DNA of 64,000 nucleotides from NCBI GenBank assembly GCA_916613615.1, contig OU744732.1, forward strand, positions 62,013,227 through 62,077,226. Reading direction: 5' to 3'. Source of the DNA: Steromphala cineraria (Eukaryota > Mollusca > Gastropoda > Trochida > Trochidae). Below, one piece after another: positions 13,164 to 25,400 of this stretch (position 1 is its first letter; every line of letters begins with the position of its first letter). The translations under genes and the position numbers were made by a program. The notes below the pieces were generated by a model. That model did no database searches. It was not told where the DNA came from and worked only from the letters and a program-made list of their open reading frames with translations.

Positions 13164-13364
13164 ATGAGTCAAATTAAACTCGAACACTTCCACGGGTTAC
13201 CACACGAAGATGGCTCTACCTGGTTACGTACATTTGAAACTTTGGGAGCAGTTAAAGGCCGCATGGTCGAACGCCAAAACCCCGCTTGCTGGATATTTGA
13301 AAGAAGGGAAGAGAGAATTGATAGATTCTATGCACAACCATTGTAGTTTGTTGAGAGAATGATG
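13164..13364 (+). pseudogene. gag remnant, unit 3
   Basis: Same as unit 1. Confidence 0.6.
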
Positions 13365-14194
13365 TCCACAATCCTAGCCTCGTTGTCAAAATATGTTGAC
13401 GACACCCATAACTAGTGGGACAGATTTATTCCTTTTATTCAGTACTCCTACAATATCACCCCATGTCTAGAGAGTACTGAGTACTCGCCATTCTTCCTGG
13501 TCTACGCCGCTATCCGAGGAGTTTTCTAGAACTTGAAATTAGTGAAAATCTTGACATTACTGAACTGGTGGAGGGAGTAGAAACTGCACGTAAAGTGGCC
13601 ATACAGAATGTTCAAGACCATAAGGAAGCCATGGCAGTAAAGTCAGCCGACAAAGAACATTCCCCAAACTTCAAAGTTGGTGATACGGTTTTCATCTACC
13701 GCCCTATACTAGTTTCCGGACAAACACGAAAATTGTTTCGTCCATGGGCGGGTCCTTACTATATTGTAGAGAAGTTGTCTGACATACATGTGAAGGTCAG
13801 GAAGAAATCCGATGGACTGCTTGTGCGCAACCGGATTCACATCAACCGTCTGAAACATGGGTTGTTGCGCATAGATCGCCCTGATGACCCGACACCCTCT
13901 GTCAACATAGACAGTGTGGAACCAGCCATCCTAGGCACAGAAGAGTTCGTGGAGTCGACCAACCAGACTGACTCTCCAGACTCCAATAAGGACAGTACTT
14001 CTCAATATGAAATTGAGAAAATAATCAGGAAAAAGTATCAAAACTCTACATGGCACTACCGTGTTAAGTGGTTAGGGTATAGTAATAAGGACAATTCTTG
14101 GGTGCCATTCCAAGACTTGACAACAGCGTGCCAAGAACTTGTACAATCAATTCATGACAGATTGCCAACAGACAAGAAGAGTAAAAGGAAATAG
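13364..14194 (+). pseudogene. Integrase C-terminus plus chromodomain, unit 3
   Basis: Same module. Eight codons are missing at about 13558 through an in-frame 24-bp deletion, and Leu is replaced by Phe before the GPY motif (about 13736). The linker residue is Ser, as in unit 1. Confidence 0.85.
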
Positions 14195-14749
14195 CTTGTC
14201 ATAGCTCATCCCTAGTCAAATGTGTAATGACATTCCTGTATGATGTTTGAATTTTTGCCCAGTGTATGCATTCCTAGTTAAAGGTGTAATGTCATTTCAG
14301 TATGTTTGAATTTTTGCCATATTACCAGCAATTTGCCACTATTTCAATGTTTGAAAATACTGAAATTTGAAAGGTTAAAGTAGTAATTATTATCACTACT
14401 CTTCACGTTTTCATCGTTTCTTGAAATTGGTGAAAATTATCATTTATGTTTGTAAAATTAAGGTTTTTTTCATCAGGCAAAATGTGTTTGTTAGTTATGA
14501 TTTTCATCTTTTAATAGTGTTTATATTGAAATTTCAACATTTAGAGTAAATGTTGTAGGATTATTTTGGTACCAAGTTCAGATGAAGGAATTCCAGTGAT
14601 TGTGATGCCCAGTCCTAAATCCTAAGTGGAAGCATAAGTTAATTACACGCTTAAGGCTATAAGTACATTTGTAGATTACACGGCCTAGGTATTTTTGCTC
14701 CACTGGTAGGTTATTAAGTGGTTAAATTCAGAGATTTATCTCATTTTTT

Positions 14750-15620
14750 AGCTCACCTCTACAAAGTAAATGTGAGCTTATGACATGGCGCATCGTCCGT
14801 CGTCCGTCTGTCTGTCCGTCCGTCTGTCCGTCCGTCCGTCCGTAAACTTTCAGGAAAAAGACTACTCCTCCTAAACGAATCCAGATATCATTCTGAAATT
14901 GTAGTATGTTATACCCATGGTGATTCCTCACAGAAAGGTAGACGTTTCAGTTTTGAGAATCCAAGATGGCCGCCATGGCAGCCATATTGAATTTTCAATT
15001 AGATTTCACGAAAAAGACTACTCCTCCTAAACGAATCCAGATATCATTCTGAAATTGTAGTATGTTACACCCATTGTGATTCCTCACAGAAAGGTAAACA
15101 TTTCAATTTTGAGAATCCAAGATGGCCGCCATGGCAGCCATATTGAATTTTCAATTAGATTTCACGAAAAAAAACTACTCCTCCTAAACAAATCCAGATA
15201 TCATTCTGAAATTGTAGTATGTTATACCCATGGTGATTCCCCTCGGAACGGTAGACGTTTCAGTTTTGAGAATTCAAGATGGCCGCTATGGCAGCCATAT
15301 TGAATTTTCAATTAGATTTCATGAAAAGACTACTCTTTCTAAACTAATCTTGATATCATTCTGAAATTGTAGTATGTTATAACTATGGTGATTCCACACA
15401 GAAAGGTAGACGTTTCAGTTTTGAGAATCCAAGATGGCCGCGATAGCAGCCATATTGAATTTTCAATGAGATTTCATGAAAATGACTACTTCTCCTAGAC
15501 CAATCTAGATATCATTTTCATATTGTAGTATGTTATACCTATAGTGATTCCTTCCACAAAGGTAGACGTTTCAGTTTTGAGAATCCAAGATGGCCGCGAT
15601 AGCATCCATATTGACTTATC
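14750..15620 (+). repeat. 156-bp satellite block, unit 3
   Basis: Copy of the block at 4050-4920, offset by 10700 because of the 24-bp deletion upstream. Confidence 0.9.
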
Positions 15621-18300
15621 AGCTGCAGATGACACATCATTATTACTAAATTTTAAGCTTTCATCAAGTGATCACTCGCACTATATAAATTCTCTAATTT
15701 GAACTTATTAATCATAATTTTATCTTGAACATAGAATATTTAAGATTGTCATGCAAGTTGTTCTATATTTTAAGTGTTTCTAAAACATTAAGATGAAAGA
15801 CAAACATAATTAATTAATTTGTTTTAAATATTTATGGCAACTACCGTAATTTCTCTATCAATCTATCAAATACTATCTTTTGTTGTTCAATCAAGATCAA
15901 ATATCTACTTTATTTCATGAGTGACTCGGTTTCATAGCAAATCTCAATTAAAATCAGCAACATATATAAGAAATATGCTTCACAAATTATCGTAACATCT
16001 GTCACATCTGTGGATAATCACTCACGTGGTTGCTTAACTTCCCGCCATATTTGTTTACAAATGACCAAACCATTATTTTACAGGGGTTGCAATGATGAAT
16101 TTCTAAACACTTGACCTAATAATCCCACATTAACAAAACATTCAATGAGAGAAAGATAATCAAATATATAAGGAATTCTGTATCAGCAAAACAAATACAT
16201 TTTTCTTTAGGTTATCATGAAGTATAAATTCTATCTTCCTATCATTATATCCATCACCCCGTGCCCTTATAATGGTGGACTCGTCCAAACTATGCTACAA
16301 ATAATATTTATTTTGTCTTGTAAACGTAAACTTTGAAACCGACATAATTAAATGGTATACAAAACTATTTTAAGTAGAATTGTTGTGGAAAAAAACTAAA
16401 TCTTTTATTTCATTTGGTTGATTGATTCCATATCTCCCATCTGTGGAAGTGAAATATTTATCTTGAACATCACGGCGAGAAACTTTCAGGCATTCGTCAT
16501 GACTGACAAAGGCTTATCTTTGGTGTCCGACTCTAATGATAACAGCCTTTGTATGAAGTTTATATTTCTCTCTTGAAATACTAATGATATTTAGGTTAAA
16601 TTTCATATGCTGTTTATATTAGTGTAACTGTCCGATGCATTGCGTGGTTCCATCGTGTCTTAGAATAGCAATGAAACAGGTAATATTATTGGCCCTTATG
16701 GGGAAATCCGTGTGTCTTATCCAATCAGAACGTGTTATGTGAAAATGAATCAATTTCAAATATGGACAAGAAAATTATTTTTACGAATCTTGCAAATGAG
16801 AATTATTATTTAAAGCTTTTATGACCCTGTTGCGACGTTAACTTCTCCTCCAGATGAGAAACTTTGTGTACAGACTCCTTGACTAAATAAATTGTAGCTT
16901 TAGTGAATCTCTGACCCCTTATCATGGCCTTTAAACCTATTTTCGTCTTTACTCCAGAAGCAAAATACCGTTTTTACGGTGAGCTCATTGTTTCCTTTTT
17001 TAATACTTCTGATCTTTATAGATACTTTTTGCTAAAACCCTATCATACAAGATTGCAGCTGATTTTATGCCCTGGTTATTTTACTACACCTGAAAATCTA
17101 TGACGTCTTGGCCAGTGGGTTCGACAGCCACTTACAATTTCCATCCGTGCATAATAATTAAACTTCATTTAGAGCTGACACTGCAACAGTAAGTGTTAAA
17201 GGTATTGATAAGAGTAATTCATGATCATAGATTAATTATTTCCAACATATGTTATCGTTTTTTTTTGTAGCTCATCAGTCTTAAATATGCAAGGGAAGAT
17301 GACTAGAACAACCATAAGAAATAGAGCAATTGGCTCTGTAGCTCATCAGGCTTCATATTTAATTTTAAGTAGTTAACGAGGTTATAGCGGCGGACACCAT
17401 GCCGTGCCAATAGCTAAAAAGCAGTAAATGCGCATTTTGCATTACAAAATTACGTTTCTGACCCCAAACCACTAAAGTAATAAATTTAAAATATGGGAAC
17501 CCCCACCATTGTACGGGAAGACATCCCTTCACCTCCCCGCCCTCCCATTTAGATCTTCATAATCGGCCAAACCAATAATGACGAGATAGAAGCAAGTGCA
17601 AACCTTCAAACTTTGATCTTTTCATTATCTACATTCCATGCTGTTGCAATAATATCGTCAGATTCATTTCATTATTGAAACTATTTTCCGTTTTTCCTTC
17701 TATTTTTACCAAAATATAGTCTGATTAGATTGATTGGAGATTTGTCACACTAACAATTGGAGGGGATTAATGAACCAATAACTTGTCCACGTGGATTACC
17801 AAATAAGACATTTCTATAATTGATACACTAAAGACATGTTGTTGCGTCATGGAAGCGTACACTGATTTTATGACCGTGTCATCTTTAACCAGAAATGCTG
17901 CGCAAAACTGTAAACTTTCTAGTCTTTATATTTCGCCATATAGCTTATAACAGGACATATGAATGTATGCCAAAACTTAAAAACATTTGGACCAGTTGGT
18001 GTCATAGTATTTGTGACTGAAACCCGAAATTCAAACTTGTTTCACTGACGGCAGTGGCATAAATTTCTAATCAGATAACTCTATGCATTGAATTAATGGT
18101 TGTAATTTGATATACGTATGATGCTTATAAGTGTATATGTTATGAGATATTTGATAAAATTCTACCAAAAACAGACAACACGAACCTTACCAACAGCATT
18201 GGGGAGCGTACATTTCCTTTCTAGCTCTGGCATACACGCTCACACGGGGTATAATAGGGGCCACAGGGTCACCAAAGCTACAATTTATAATCCTCACTAA

Positions 18301-18488
18301 TGTGAAATATGGAATTATGTTATGCTATAAATGGTCTAAGGGAGATAATCCCATTCTGGTTGTATTCTTTAGCGGTATGGTATCGAGAGGCCTCAAAGGG
18401 AGGTTACTCTCGCTTGACGGTGAGGACCAAGATGGCGTCTGACCATGCGGTCAGTGAATGTACCAAACGATCATGAATAAAACGATTC
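18301..18488 (+). mobile_element. LTR (5'), unit 4
   Basis: Copy of the LTR, apparently identical to that of unit 1. Confidence 0.85.
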
Positions 18489-18501
18489 AAACGATCCAAA
18501 C

Positions 18502-18702
18502 ATGAGTCAAATTAAACTCGAACACTTCCACGGGTTACCACACGAAGATGGCTCTACCTGGTTACGTACATTTGAAACTTTGGGAGCAGTTAAAGGCCGC
18601 ATGGTCGAACGCCAAAACCCCGCTTGCTGGATATTTGAAAGAAGGGAAGAGAGAATTGATAGATTCTATGCACAACCATTGTAGTTTGTTGAGAGAATGA
18701 TG
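18502..18702 (+). pseudogene. gag remnant, unit 4
   Basis: Same as unit 1. Confidence 0.6.
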
Positions 18703-19556
18703 TCCACAATCCTAGCCTCGTTGTCAAAATATGTTGACGACACCCATAACTAGTGGGACAGATTTATTCCTTTTATTCAGTACTCCTACAATATCACCCC
18801 ATGTCTAGAGAGTACTGAGTACTCGCCATTCTTCCTGGTCTACGCCGCTATCCGAGGAGTTTTCTAGAACTTGAAATTAGTGAAAATCTTGACATTCCCA
18901 AAACAGCTCAATCTTACATTACTGAACTGGTGGAGGGAGTAGAAACTGCACGTAAAGTGGCCATACAGAATGTTCAAGACCATAAGGAAGCCATGGCAGT
19001 AAAGTCAGCCGACAAAGAACATTCCCCAAACTTCAAAGTTGGTGATACGGTTTTCATCTACCGCCCTATACTAGTTTCCGGACAAACACGAAAATTGCTT
19101 CGTCCATGGGCGGGTCCTTACTATATTGTAGAGAAGTTGTCTGACATACATGTGAAGGTCAGGAAGAAATCCGATGGACTGCTTGTGCGCAACCGGATTC
19201 ACATCAACCGTCTGAAACATGGGTTGTTGCGCATAGATCGCCCTGATGACCCGACACCCCCTGTCAACATAGACAGTGTGGAACCAGCCATCCTAGGCAC
19301 AGAAGAGTTCGTGGAGTCGACCAACCAGACTGACTCTCCAGACTCCAATAAGGACAGTACTTCTCAATATGAAATTGAGAAAATAATCAGGAAAAAGTAT
19401 CAAAACTCTACATGGCACTACCGTGTTAAGTGGTTAGGGTATAGTAATAAGGACAATTCTTGGGTGCCATTCCAAGACTTGACAACAGCGTGCCAAGAAC
19501 TTGTACAATCAATTCATGACAGATTGCCAACAGACAAGAAGAGTAAAAGGAAATAG
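18702..19556 (+). pseudogene. Integrase C-terminus plus chromodomain, unit 4
   Basis: Same module, with the Pro variant in the linker as in unit 2. The chromodomain itself is identical in all four copies. Confidence 0.85.
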
Positions 19557-20111
19557 CTTGTCATAGCTCATCCCTAGTCAAATGTGTAATGACATTCCTG
19601 TATGATGTTTGAATTTTTGCCCAGTGTATGCATTCCTAGTTAAAGGTGTAATGTCATTTCAGTATGTTTGAATTTTTGCCATATTACCAGCAATTTGCCA
19701 CTATTTCAATGTTTGAAAATATTGAAATTTGAAAGGTTAAAGTAGTAATTATTATCACTACTCTTCACGTTTTCATCGTTTCTTGAAATTGGTGAAAATT
19801 ATCATTTATGTTTGTAAAATTAAGGTTTTTTTCATCAGGCAAAATGTGTTTGTTAGTTATGATTTTCATCTTTTAATAGTGTTTATATTGAAATTTCAAC
19901 ATTTAGAGTAAATGTTGTAGGATTATTTTGGTACCAAGTTCAGATGAAGGAATTCCAGTGATTGTGATGCCCAGTCCTAAATCTTAAGTGGAAGCATAAG
20001 TTAATTACACGCTTAAGGCTATAAGTACATTTGTAGATTACACGGCCTAGGTATTTTTGCTCCACTGGTAGGTTATTAAGTGGTTAAATTCAGAGATTTA
20101 TCTCATTTTTT

Positions 20112-20982
20112 AGCTCACCTCTACAAAGTAAATGTGAGCTTATGACATGGCGCATCGTCCGTCGTCCGTCTGTCTGTCCGTCCGTCTGTCCGTCCGTCCG
20201 TCCGTAAACTTTCAGGAAAAAGACTACTCCTCCTAAACGAATCCAGATATCATTCTGAAATTGTAGTATGTTATACCCATGGTGATTCCTCACAGAAAGG
20301 TAGACGTTTCAGTTTTGAGAATCCAAGATGGCCGCCATGGCAGCCATATTGAATTTTCAATTAGATTTCACGAAAAAGACTACTCCTCCTAAACGAATCC
20401 AGATATCATTCTGAAATTGTAGTATGTTACACCCATTGTGATTCCTCACAGAAAGGTAAACATTTCAATTTTGAGAATCCAAGATGGCCGCCATGGCAGC
20501 CATATTGAATTTTCAATTAGATTTCACGAAAAAAAACTACTCCTCCTAAACAAATCCAGATATCATTCTGAAATTGTAGTATGTTATACCCATGGTGATT
20601 CCCCTCGGAACGGTAGACGTTTCAGTTTTGAGAATTCAAGATGGCCGCTATGGCAGCCATATTGAATTTTCAATTAGATTTCATGAAAAGACTACTCTTT
20701 CTAAACTAATCTTGATATCATTCTGAAATTGTAGTATGTTATAACTATGGTGATTCCACACAGAAAGGTAGACGTTTCAGTTTTGAGAATCCAAGATGGC
20801 CGCGATAGCAGCCATATTGAATTTTCAATGAGATTTCATGAAAATGACTACTTCTCCTAAACCAATCTAGATATCATTTTCATATTGTAGTATGTTATAC
20901 CTATAGTGATTCCTTCCACAAAGGTAGACGTTTCAGTTTTGAGAATCCAAGATGGCCGCGATAGCATCCATATTGACTTATC
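20112..20982 (+). repeat. 156-bp satellite block, unit 4
   Basis: Copy of the block at 4050-4920, offset by 16062. Confidence 0.9.
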
Positions 20983-21424
20983 AGCTGCAGATGACACATC
21001 ATTATTACTAAATTTTAAGCTTTCATCAAGTGATCACTCGCACTATATAAATTCTCTAATTTGAACTTATTAATCATAATTTTATCTTGAACATAGAATA
21101 TTTAAGATTGTCATGCAAGTTGTTCTATATTTTAAGTGTTTCTAAAACATTAAGATGAAAGACAAACATAATTAATTAATTTGTTTTAAATATTTATGGC
21201 AACTACCGTAATTTCTCTATCAATCTATCAAATACTATCTTTTGTTGTTCAATCAAGATCAAATATCTACTTTATTTCATGAGTGACTCGGTTTCATAGC
21301 AAATCTCAATTAAAATCAGCAACATATATAAGAAATATGCTTCACAAATTATCGTAACATCTGTCACATCTGTGGATAATCACTCACGTGGTTGCTTAAC
21401 TTCCCGCCATATTTGTTTACAAAT

Positions 21425-23046
21425 GACCAAACCATTATTTTACAGGGGTTGCAATGATGAATTTCTAAACACTTGACCTAATAATCCCACATTAACAAAA
21501 CATTCAATGAGAGAAAGATAATCAAATATATAAGGAATTCTGTATCAGCAAAACAAATACATTTTTCTTTAGGTTATCATGAAGTATAAATTCTATCTTC
21601 CTATCATTATATCCATCACCCCGTGCCCTTATAATGGTGGACTCGTCCAAACTATGCTACAAATAATATTTATTTTGTCTTGTAAACGTAAACTTTGAAA
21701 CCGACATAATTAAATGGTATACAAAACTATTTTAAGTAGAATTGTTGTGGAAAAAAACTAAATCTTTTATTTCATTTGGTTGATTGATTCCATATCTCCC
21801 ATCTGTGGAAGTGAAATATTTATCTTGAACATCACGGCGAGAAACTTTCAGGCATTCGTCATGACTGACAAAGGCTTATCTTTGGTGTCCGACTCTAATG
21901 ATAACAGCCTTTGTATGAAGTTTATATTTCTCTCTTGAAATACTAATGATATTTAGGTTAAATTTCATATGCTGTTTATATTAGTGTAACTGTCCGATGC
22001 ATTGCGTGGTTCCATCGTGTCTTAGAATAGCAATGAAACAGGTAATATTATTGGCCCTTATGGGGAAATCCGTGTGTCTTATCCAATCAGAACGTGTTAT
22101 GTGAAAATGAATCAATTTCAAATATGGACAAGAAAATTATTTTTACGAATCTTGCAAATGAGAATTATTATTTAAAGCTTTTATGACCCTGTTGCGACGT
22201 TAACTTCTCCTCCAGATGAGAAACTTTGTGTACAGACTCCTTGACTAAATAAATTGTAGCTTTAGTGAATCTCTGACCCCTTATCATGGCCTTTAAACCT
22301 ATTTTCGTCTTTACTCCAGAAGCAAAATACCGTTTTTACGGTGAGCTCATTGTTTCCTTTTTTAATACTTCTGATCTTTATAGATACTTTTTGCTAAAAC
22401 CCTATCATACAAGATTGCAGCTGATTTTATGCCCTGGTTATTTTACTACACCTGAAAATCTATGACGTCTTGGCCAGTGGGTTCGACAGCCACTTACAAT
22501 TTCCATCCGTGCATAATAATTAAACTTCATTTAGAGCTGACACTGCAACAGTAAGTGTTAAAGGTATTGATAAGAGTAATTCATGATCATAGATTAATTA
22601 TTTCCAACATATGTTATCGTTTTTTTTTGTAGCTCATCAGTCTTAAATATGCAAGGGAAGATGACTAGAACAACCATAAGAAATAGAGCAATTGGCTCTG
22701 TAGCTCATCAGGCTTCATATTTAATTTTAAGTAGTTAACGAGGTTATAGCGGCGGACACCATGCCGTGCCAATAGCTAAAAAGCAGTAAATGCGCATTTT
22801 GCATTACAAAATTACGTTTCTGACCCCAAACCACTAAAGTAATAAATTTAAAATATGGGAACCCCCACCATTGTACGGGAAGACATCCCTTCACCTCCCC
22901 GCCCTCCCATTTAGATCTTCATAATCGGCCAAACCAATAATGACGAGATAGAAGCAAGTGCAAACCTTCAAACTTTGATCTTTTCATTATCTACATTCCA
23001 TGCTGTTGCAATAATATCGTCAGATTCATTTCATTATTGAAACTAT
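21425..23046 (+). repeat. Array unit 5, truncated
   Basis: This copy matches unit positions 1-1622 and ends inside non-coding host sequence, before any LTR. It therefore carries no retroelement part. The junction at 23046/23047 is the right edge of the array; no target-site duplication or microsatellite is visible at the break. Confidence 0.93.
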
Positions 23047-23093
23047 GCAAAAACCCAATGACATTAAACATCATGTTAGATTTTGAACAATGG

Positions 23094-24015
23094 TATCTCC
23101 CTTATATTCCTTTAAATACCACACATAAGGGGTCAACCAGAGTTCAGATATTTCTGTTGAGTCCACTATGCTGTCTAATACACATCCCAATACAGGCTGC
23201 TAGCATCATAGTGTCAGCTGCTAGTCTGTTGCATAATCAACCTGACCCAATTGATATGGTAGAGCATTATGCTATATGGCCATGTGTATGCAATAAGAGT
23301 TATGGAAATTAGACTTGTATTCTCATGACAGCGATATGTTCTTTCTAAGAATAACAACTTACACAAAAACTGTCACTTGTTTTGTGTTTAGTAATCTACA
23401 TGATAAGTTGATGTGGAAAGAGTTATTTTGCATCAGGTTCCAGTTCCTGTGTTTTACTCATATTTGTACCATTTCTATATCTAACAGCAGTTCTTCTTGA
23501 CACAAAATCAATTTAGGACATAAGCTAACTATATTTTGTGAAATTTATATATTTTTCACAACAATTCATGTTCTCTCCCGTCAAGTCTATTAATACCACA
23601 CATAAGGGCTTAGCCAGAGTTCAGGTTTACATGCTCAGCACACTAGGATGCTTCTCCAAATATACATACACAAAGCCAAATACACAAATTGCTACACTCT
23701 CCTTAAGGATCTGGGGCTAGCAGCCCTGCCTGCTTGTATATTGCATAGTAATCCTGACCTAATTGATTAATAGAACATAGGAAAGTATATAAATTGTCTT
23801 TATGAAAAGTATACTTGTATTCTATTAATAGTAATACTTTTTACAAATAACAATTTAAACAAGTCAAGAATCAGCTTTTGTGTACAACAAACTGCACGAT
23901 GAGTTATTATTAACAAGTCAAGAATCTGCTTTTATGTTCAGTAATCTACATGATAAGTTAATAATAGAGGTATTTTGTATCAGGTTCCAGTTCCAATACC
24001 ATGTGTTTTATAAAT
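23094..24015 (+). repeat. Diverged direct duplication
   Basis: Two arms share many short blocks in order: 'taccacacataaggg' with 'agccagagttcag' (23118 and 23591), 'cctgac.caattgat' (about 23240 and 23755), 'agtaatctacatgataagtt' (about 23391 and 23940) and 'atcaggttccagttcc' (about 23432 and 23980). Spacing is about 480-550 bp because of indels. Reading frames here (for example 23037-23312) show no recognisable domain. The stretch begins right at the array edge. Confidence 0.7.
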
Positions 24016-24084
24016 ACCTGTAAAAATAAATGATAATTGTATCATGCTGAAGGGGTTCTGGGAACAACATGTCATCATAGAAGT

Positions 24085-24260
24085 CATTATTTTTCAATTA
24101 GATTTCAGGCCAAGTACTACTCCTACTAAATCAATTAAGATATCATTCTGAAAAAAGAGTATTTTTTTATATAGTGATTCCTGACAAAGACGCATTTATT
24201 TTATTATCAAGAATCCAAGATGGTCAATATGTCAATTATATTGAATTTTCAAATAGATTT
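24085..24260 (+). repeat. Diverged single copy of the 156-bp satellite monomer
   Basis: It contains 'tttttcaattagatttca', 'tactactcctactaaat', 'agatatcattctgaaa', 'gaatccaagatgg' and 'attgaattttcaa' in the order of the array monomer, but with about 25% differences. It is an old relative of the satellite inside the array. The stretch 24270-24890 beyond it is AT-rich with nothing recognisable. Confidence 0.7.
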
Positions 24261-24889
24261 CATGAAATTCATTGAAAAGAATACATTTCCTGATCAATCA
24301 AATCAATGTCATTATATTTGTATTGATATGCTTGTTGTAATATTTATCAACACTATAAATACAGTTACAAAAAACTGTATGAATCATCTTTATCTGCGAA
24401 CAGCCTGAAGCATGACTGTTTTAATAAATCCTTTCCGTTTTACATAATTCCTGACACTTCATATATATGGCAAATAACATACCGGTAGCCAGTGAGGGAT
24501 AAATATACATTTTATAATCATCTATATCTGATTACGGTCTGAACAATGATTATCTAGATAATTATAATGATCATTCAATTCAAACAAATCCTTTTCAAAA
24601 GCATTTAAAATGATTAAATTTTTTCACTCCCAACACTAACTGTTAGGTTTTTTAGTCCATTGTTCCCATGCAATTAATTTATTCCAAATTGAAAATTTTG
24701 GTTAATGAATAACAAATTATCTTTTATTTTGTTTGTCATGCTAATAAAAGATATGATTTAATATTCATCTTCAAAACTAATTGAACAGCTGTCTGAACAA
24801 TTCTTTTTTTACAAAGTCTTTCTCACCAATTCTCTCTGTTTGTTAAGATACTTCAATAAATATATTACTGAGTTGACCTCCAGATTATT

Positions 24890-25055
24890 TCCATTGCAAA
24901 CCTCTCTTCTACTACCCCCCCTTTCCCTCCTCCCCTTTTTTCTCCTGTCCTTCCATTGCAAACCTATCCCACATTCCTTCTATCCCCCTCCCCTTCTATC
25001 CCCCTCCCCCTCCCCCTCTATCCTTCCAGCCCCTCTCCTGCAACTCTCCTCTAAA
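24890..25055 (+). repeat. Polypyrimidine (C/T) tract
   Basis: About 165 bp are almost purely C and T, with two copies of 'ccattgcaaacct' (24890 and 24953) and runs such as 'tatccccctcccc'. Such mirror-rich homopyrimidine tracts can adopt triplex (H-DNA) forms (established for the class). Reading frames here are low-complexity artefacts. Confidence 0.85.
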
Positions 25056-25189
25056 GAGTATATGTTTTGCATATTGAAATGAGGGGAGGACACTCACTAT
25101 ATGGAATAACAGTAACTTACATAAGAGGATAAGTTCATGCAGGTGCAAGAGGTCATCATAGGTCATCATACACAACACGGTCTCGTTAT

Positions 25190-25400
25190 TTGGAGGTATT
25201 TGATTTCATGTAACTGAGCCACCGAGTACGATATCAAGGTGATATCCTAAACTGCCCGCACGATATCAGATATCACACCCGGGGAAAGAATAAGACAATT
25301 ATTTTGTAAATGTATCACCCTCTAGCTGGAATCGAACCACCGAACCTCGGATTTGAAGTTTAACAGCGTACCGCCTGCGCCACTGCGACAGTGACGCAAG
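25190..25400 (-). mobile_element. tRNA-derived SINE head
   Basis: Read on the minus strand, 25382-25371 gives TGGCGCAGGCGG (a good A box) and 25338-25328 gives GGTTCGATTCC (a perfect B box), spaced as in tRNA genes. The acceptor arms do not pair and no standard cloverleaf closes, so this is not a functional tRNA gene. The body after the head has 'gtgatatctgatatcgtgcg' and 'gatatcaccttgatatc'. A Pol III-type SINE is the best reading; I cannot name the family. Confidence 0.6.

Larger units (their letters stand above)
10725..16062 (+). repeat. Array unit 3, with a 24-bp deletion
   Basis: Same layout, but 24 bp are missing at about 13558. The deleted segment lies between two copies of the pentamer ACATT, which points to slippage or microhomology-mediated loss. 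The deletion keeps the integrase frame. This unit also has a unique Leu-to-Phe change in the integrase C-terminal module (about 13736). Confidence 0.95.
16063..21424 (+). repeat. Array unit 4
   Basis: Same layout, 5362 bp. It shares the c-to-t change in 'catgatcatag' (about 17225) with unit 5, and the proline codon of the chromodomain frame with unit 2. Confidence 0.95.
1..23046. repeat. 5.36-kb tandem array, about 4.3 copies
   Basis: The sequence starting at base 1 restarts at 5363, 10725, 16063 and 21425, so the period is 5362 bp (5338 bp for the third copy). The last copy follows unit 1 to unit position 1622 and then diverges at 23046/23047. Copies are nearly identical, with only scattered substitutions such as at 5808, 9226, 13736 and 17225, a few 1-bp indels and one 24-bp deletion. 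The array probably starts left of the window. Each unit carries an LTR, a truncated retroelement reading frame and a 156-bp satellite block, so this is a macrosatellite built on a dead retrotransposon. It contains no host gene that I can recognise. Near-identity means recent amplification or active homogenisation; an assembly artefact cannot be excluded from sequence alone, although real differences between copies argue against a simple one. Confidence 0.97.

Noticed and set aside
1..23046. Tandem array as rDNA, histone or other host multigene cluster
   Set aside because: No rRNA, 5S, histone or U-RNA sequence is visible in the unit; the only coding text is a retroelement remnant.
24840..25082. 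Proline/leucine/serine-rich 80-codon frame
   Set aside because: Low-complexity translation of the pyrimidine tract; no ATG start.
25322..25398. A tRNA gene on the minus strand
   Set aside because: A and B boxes are good, but acceptor and T stems do not pair properly; a SINE head explains it better.
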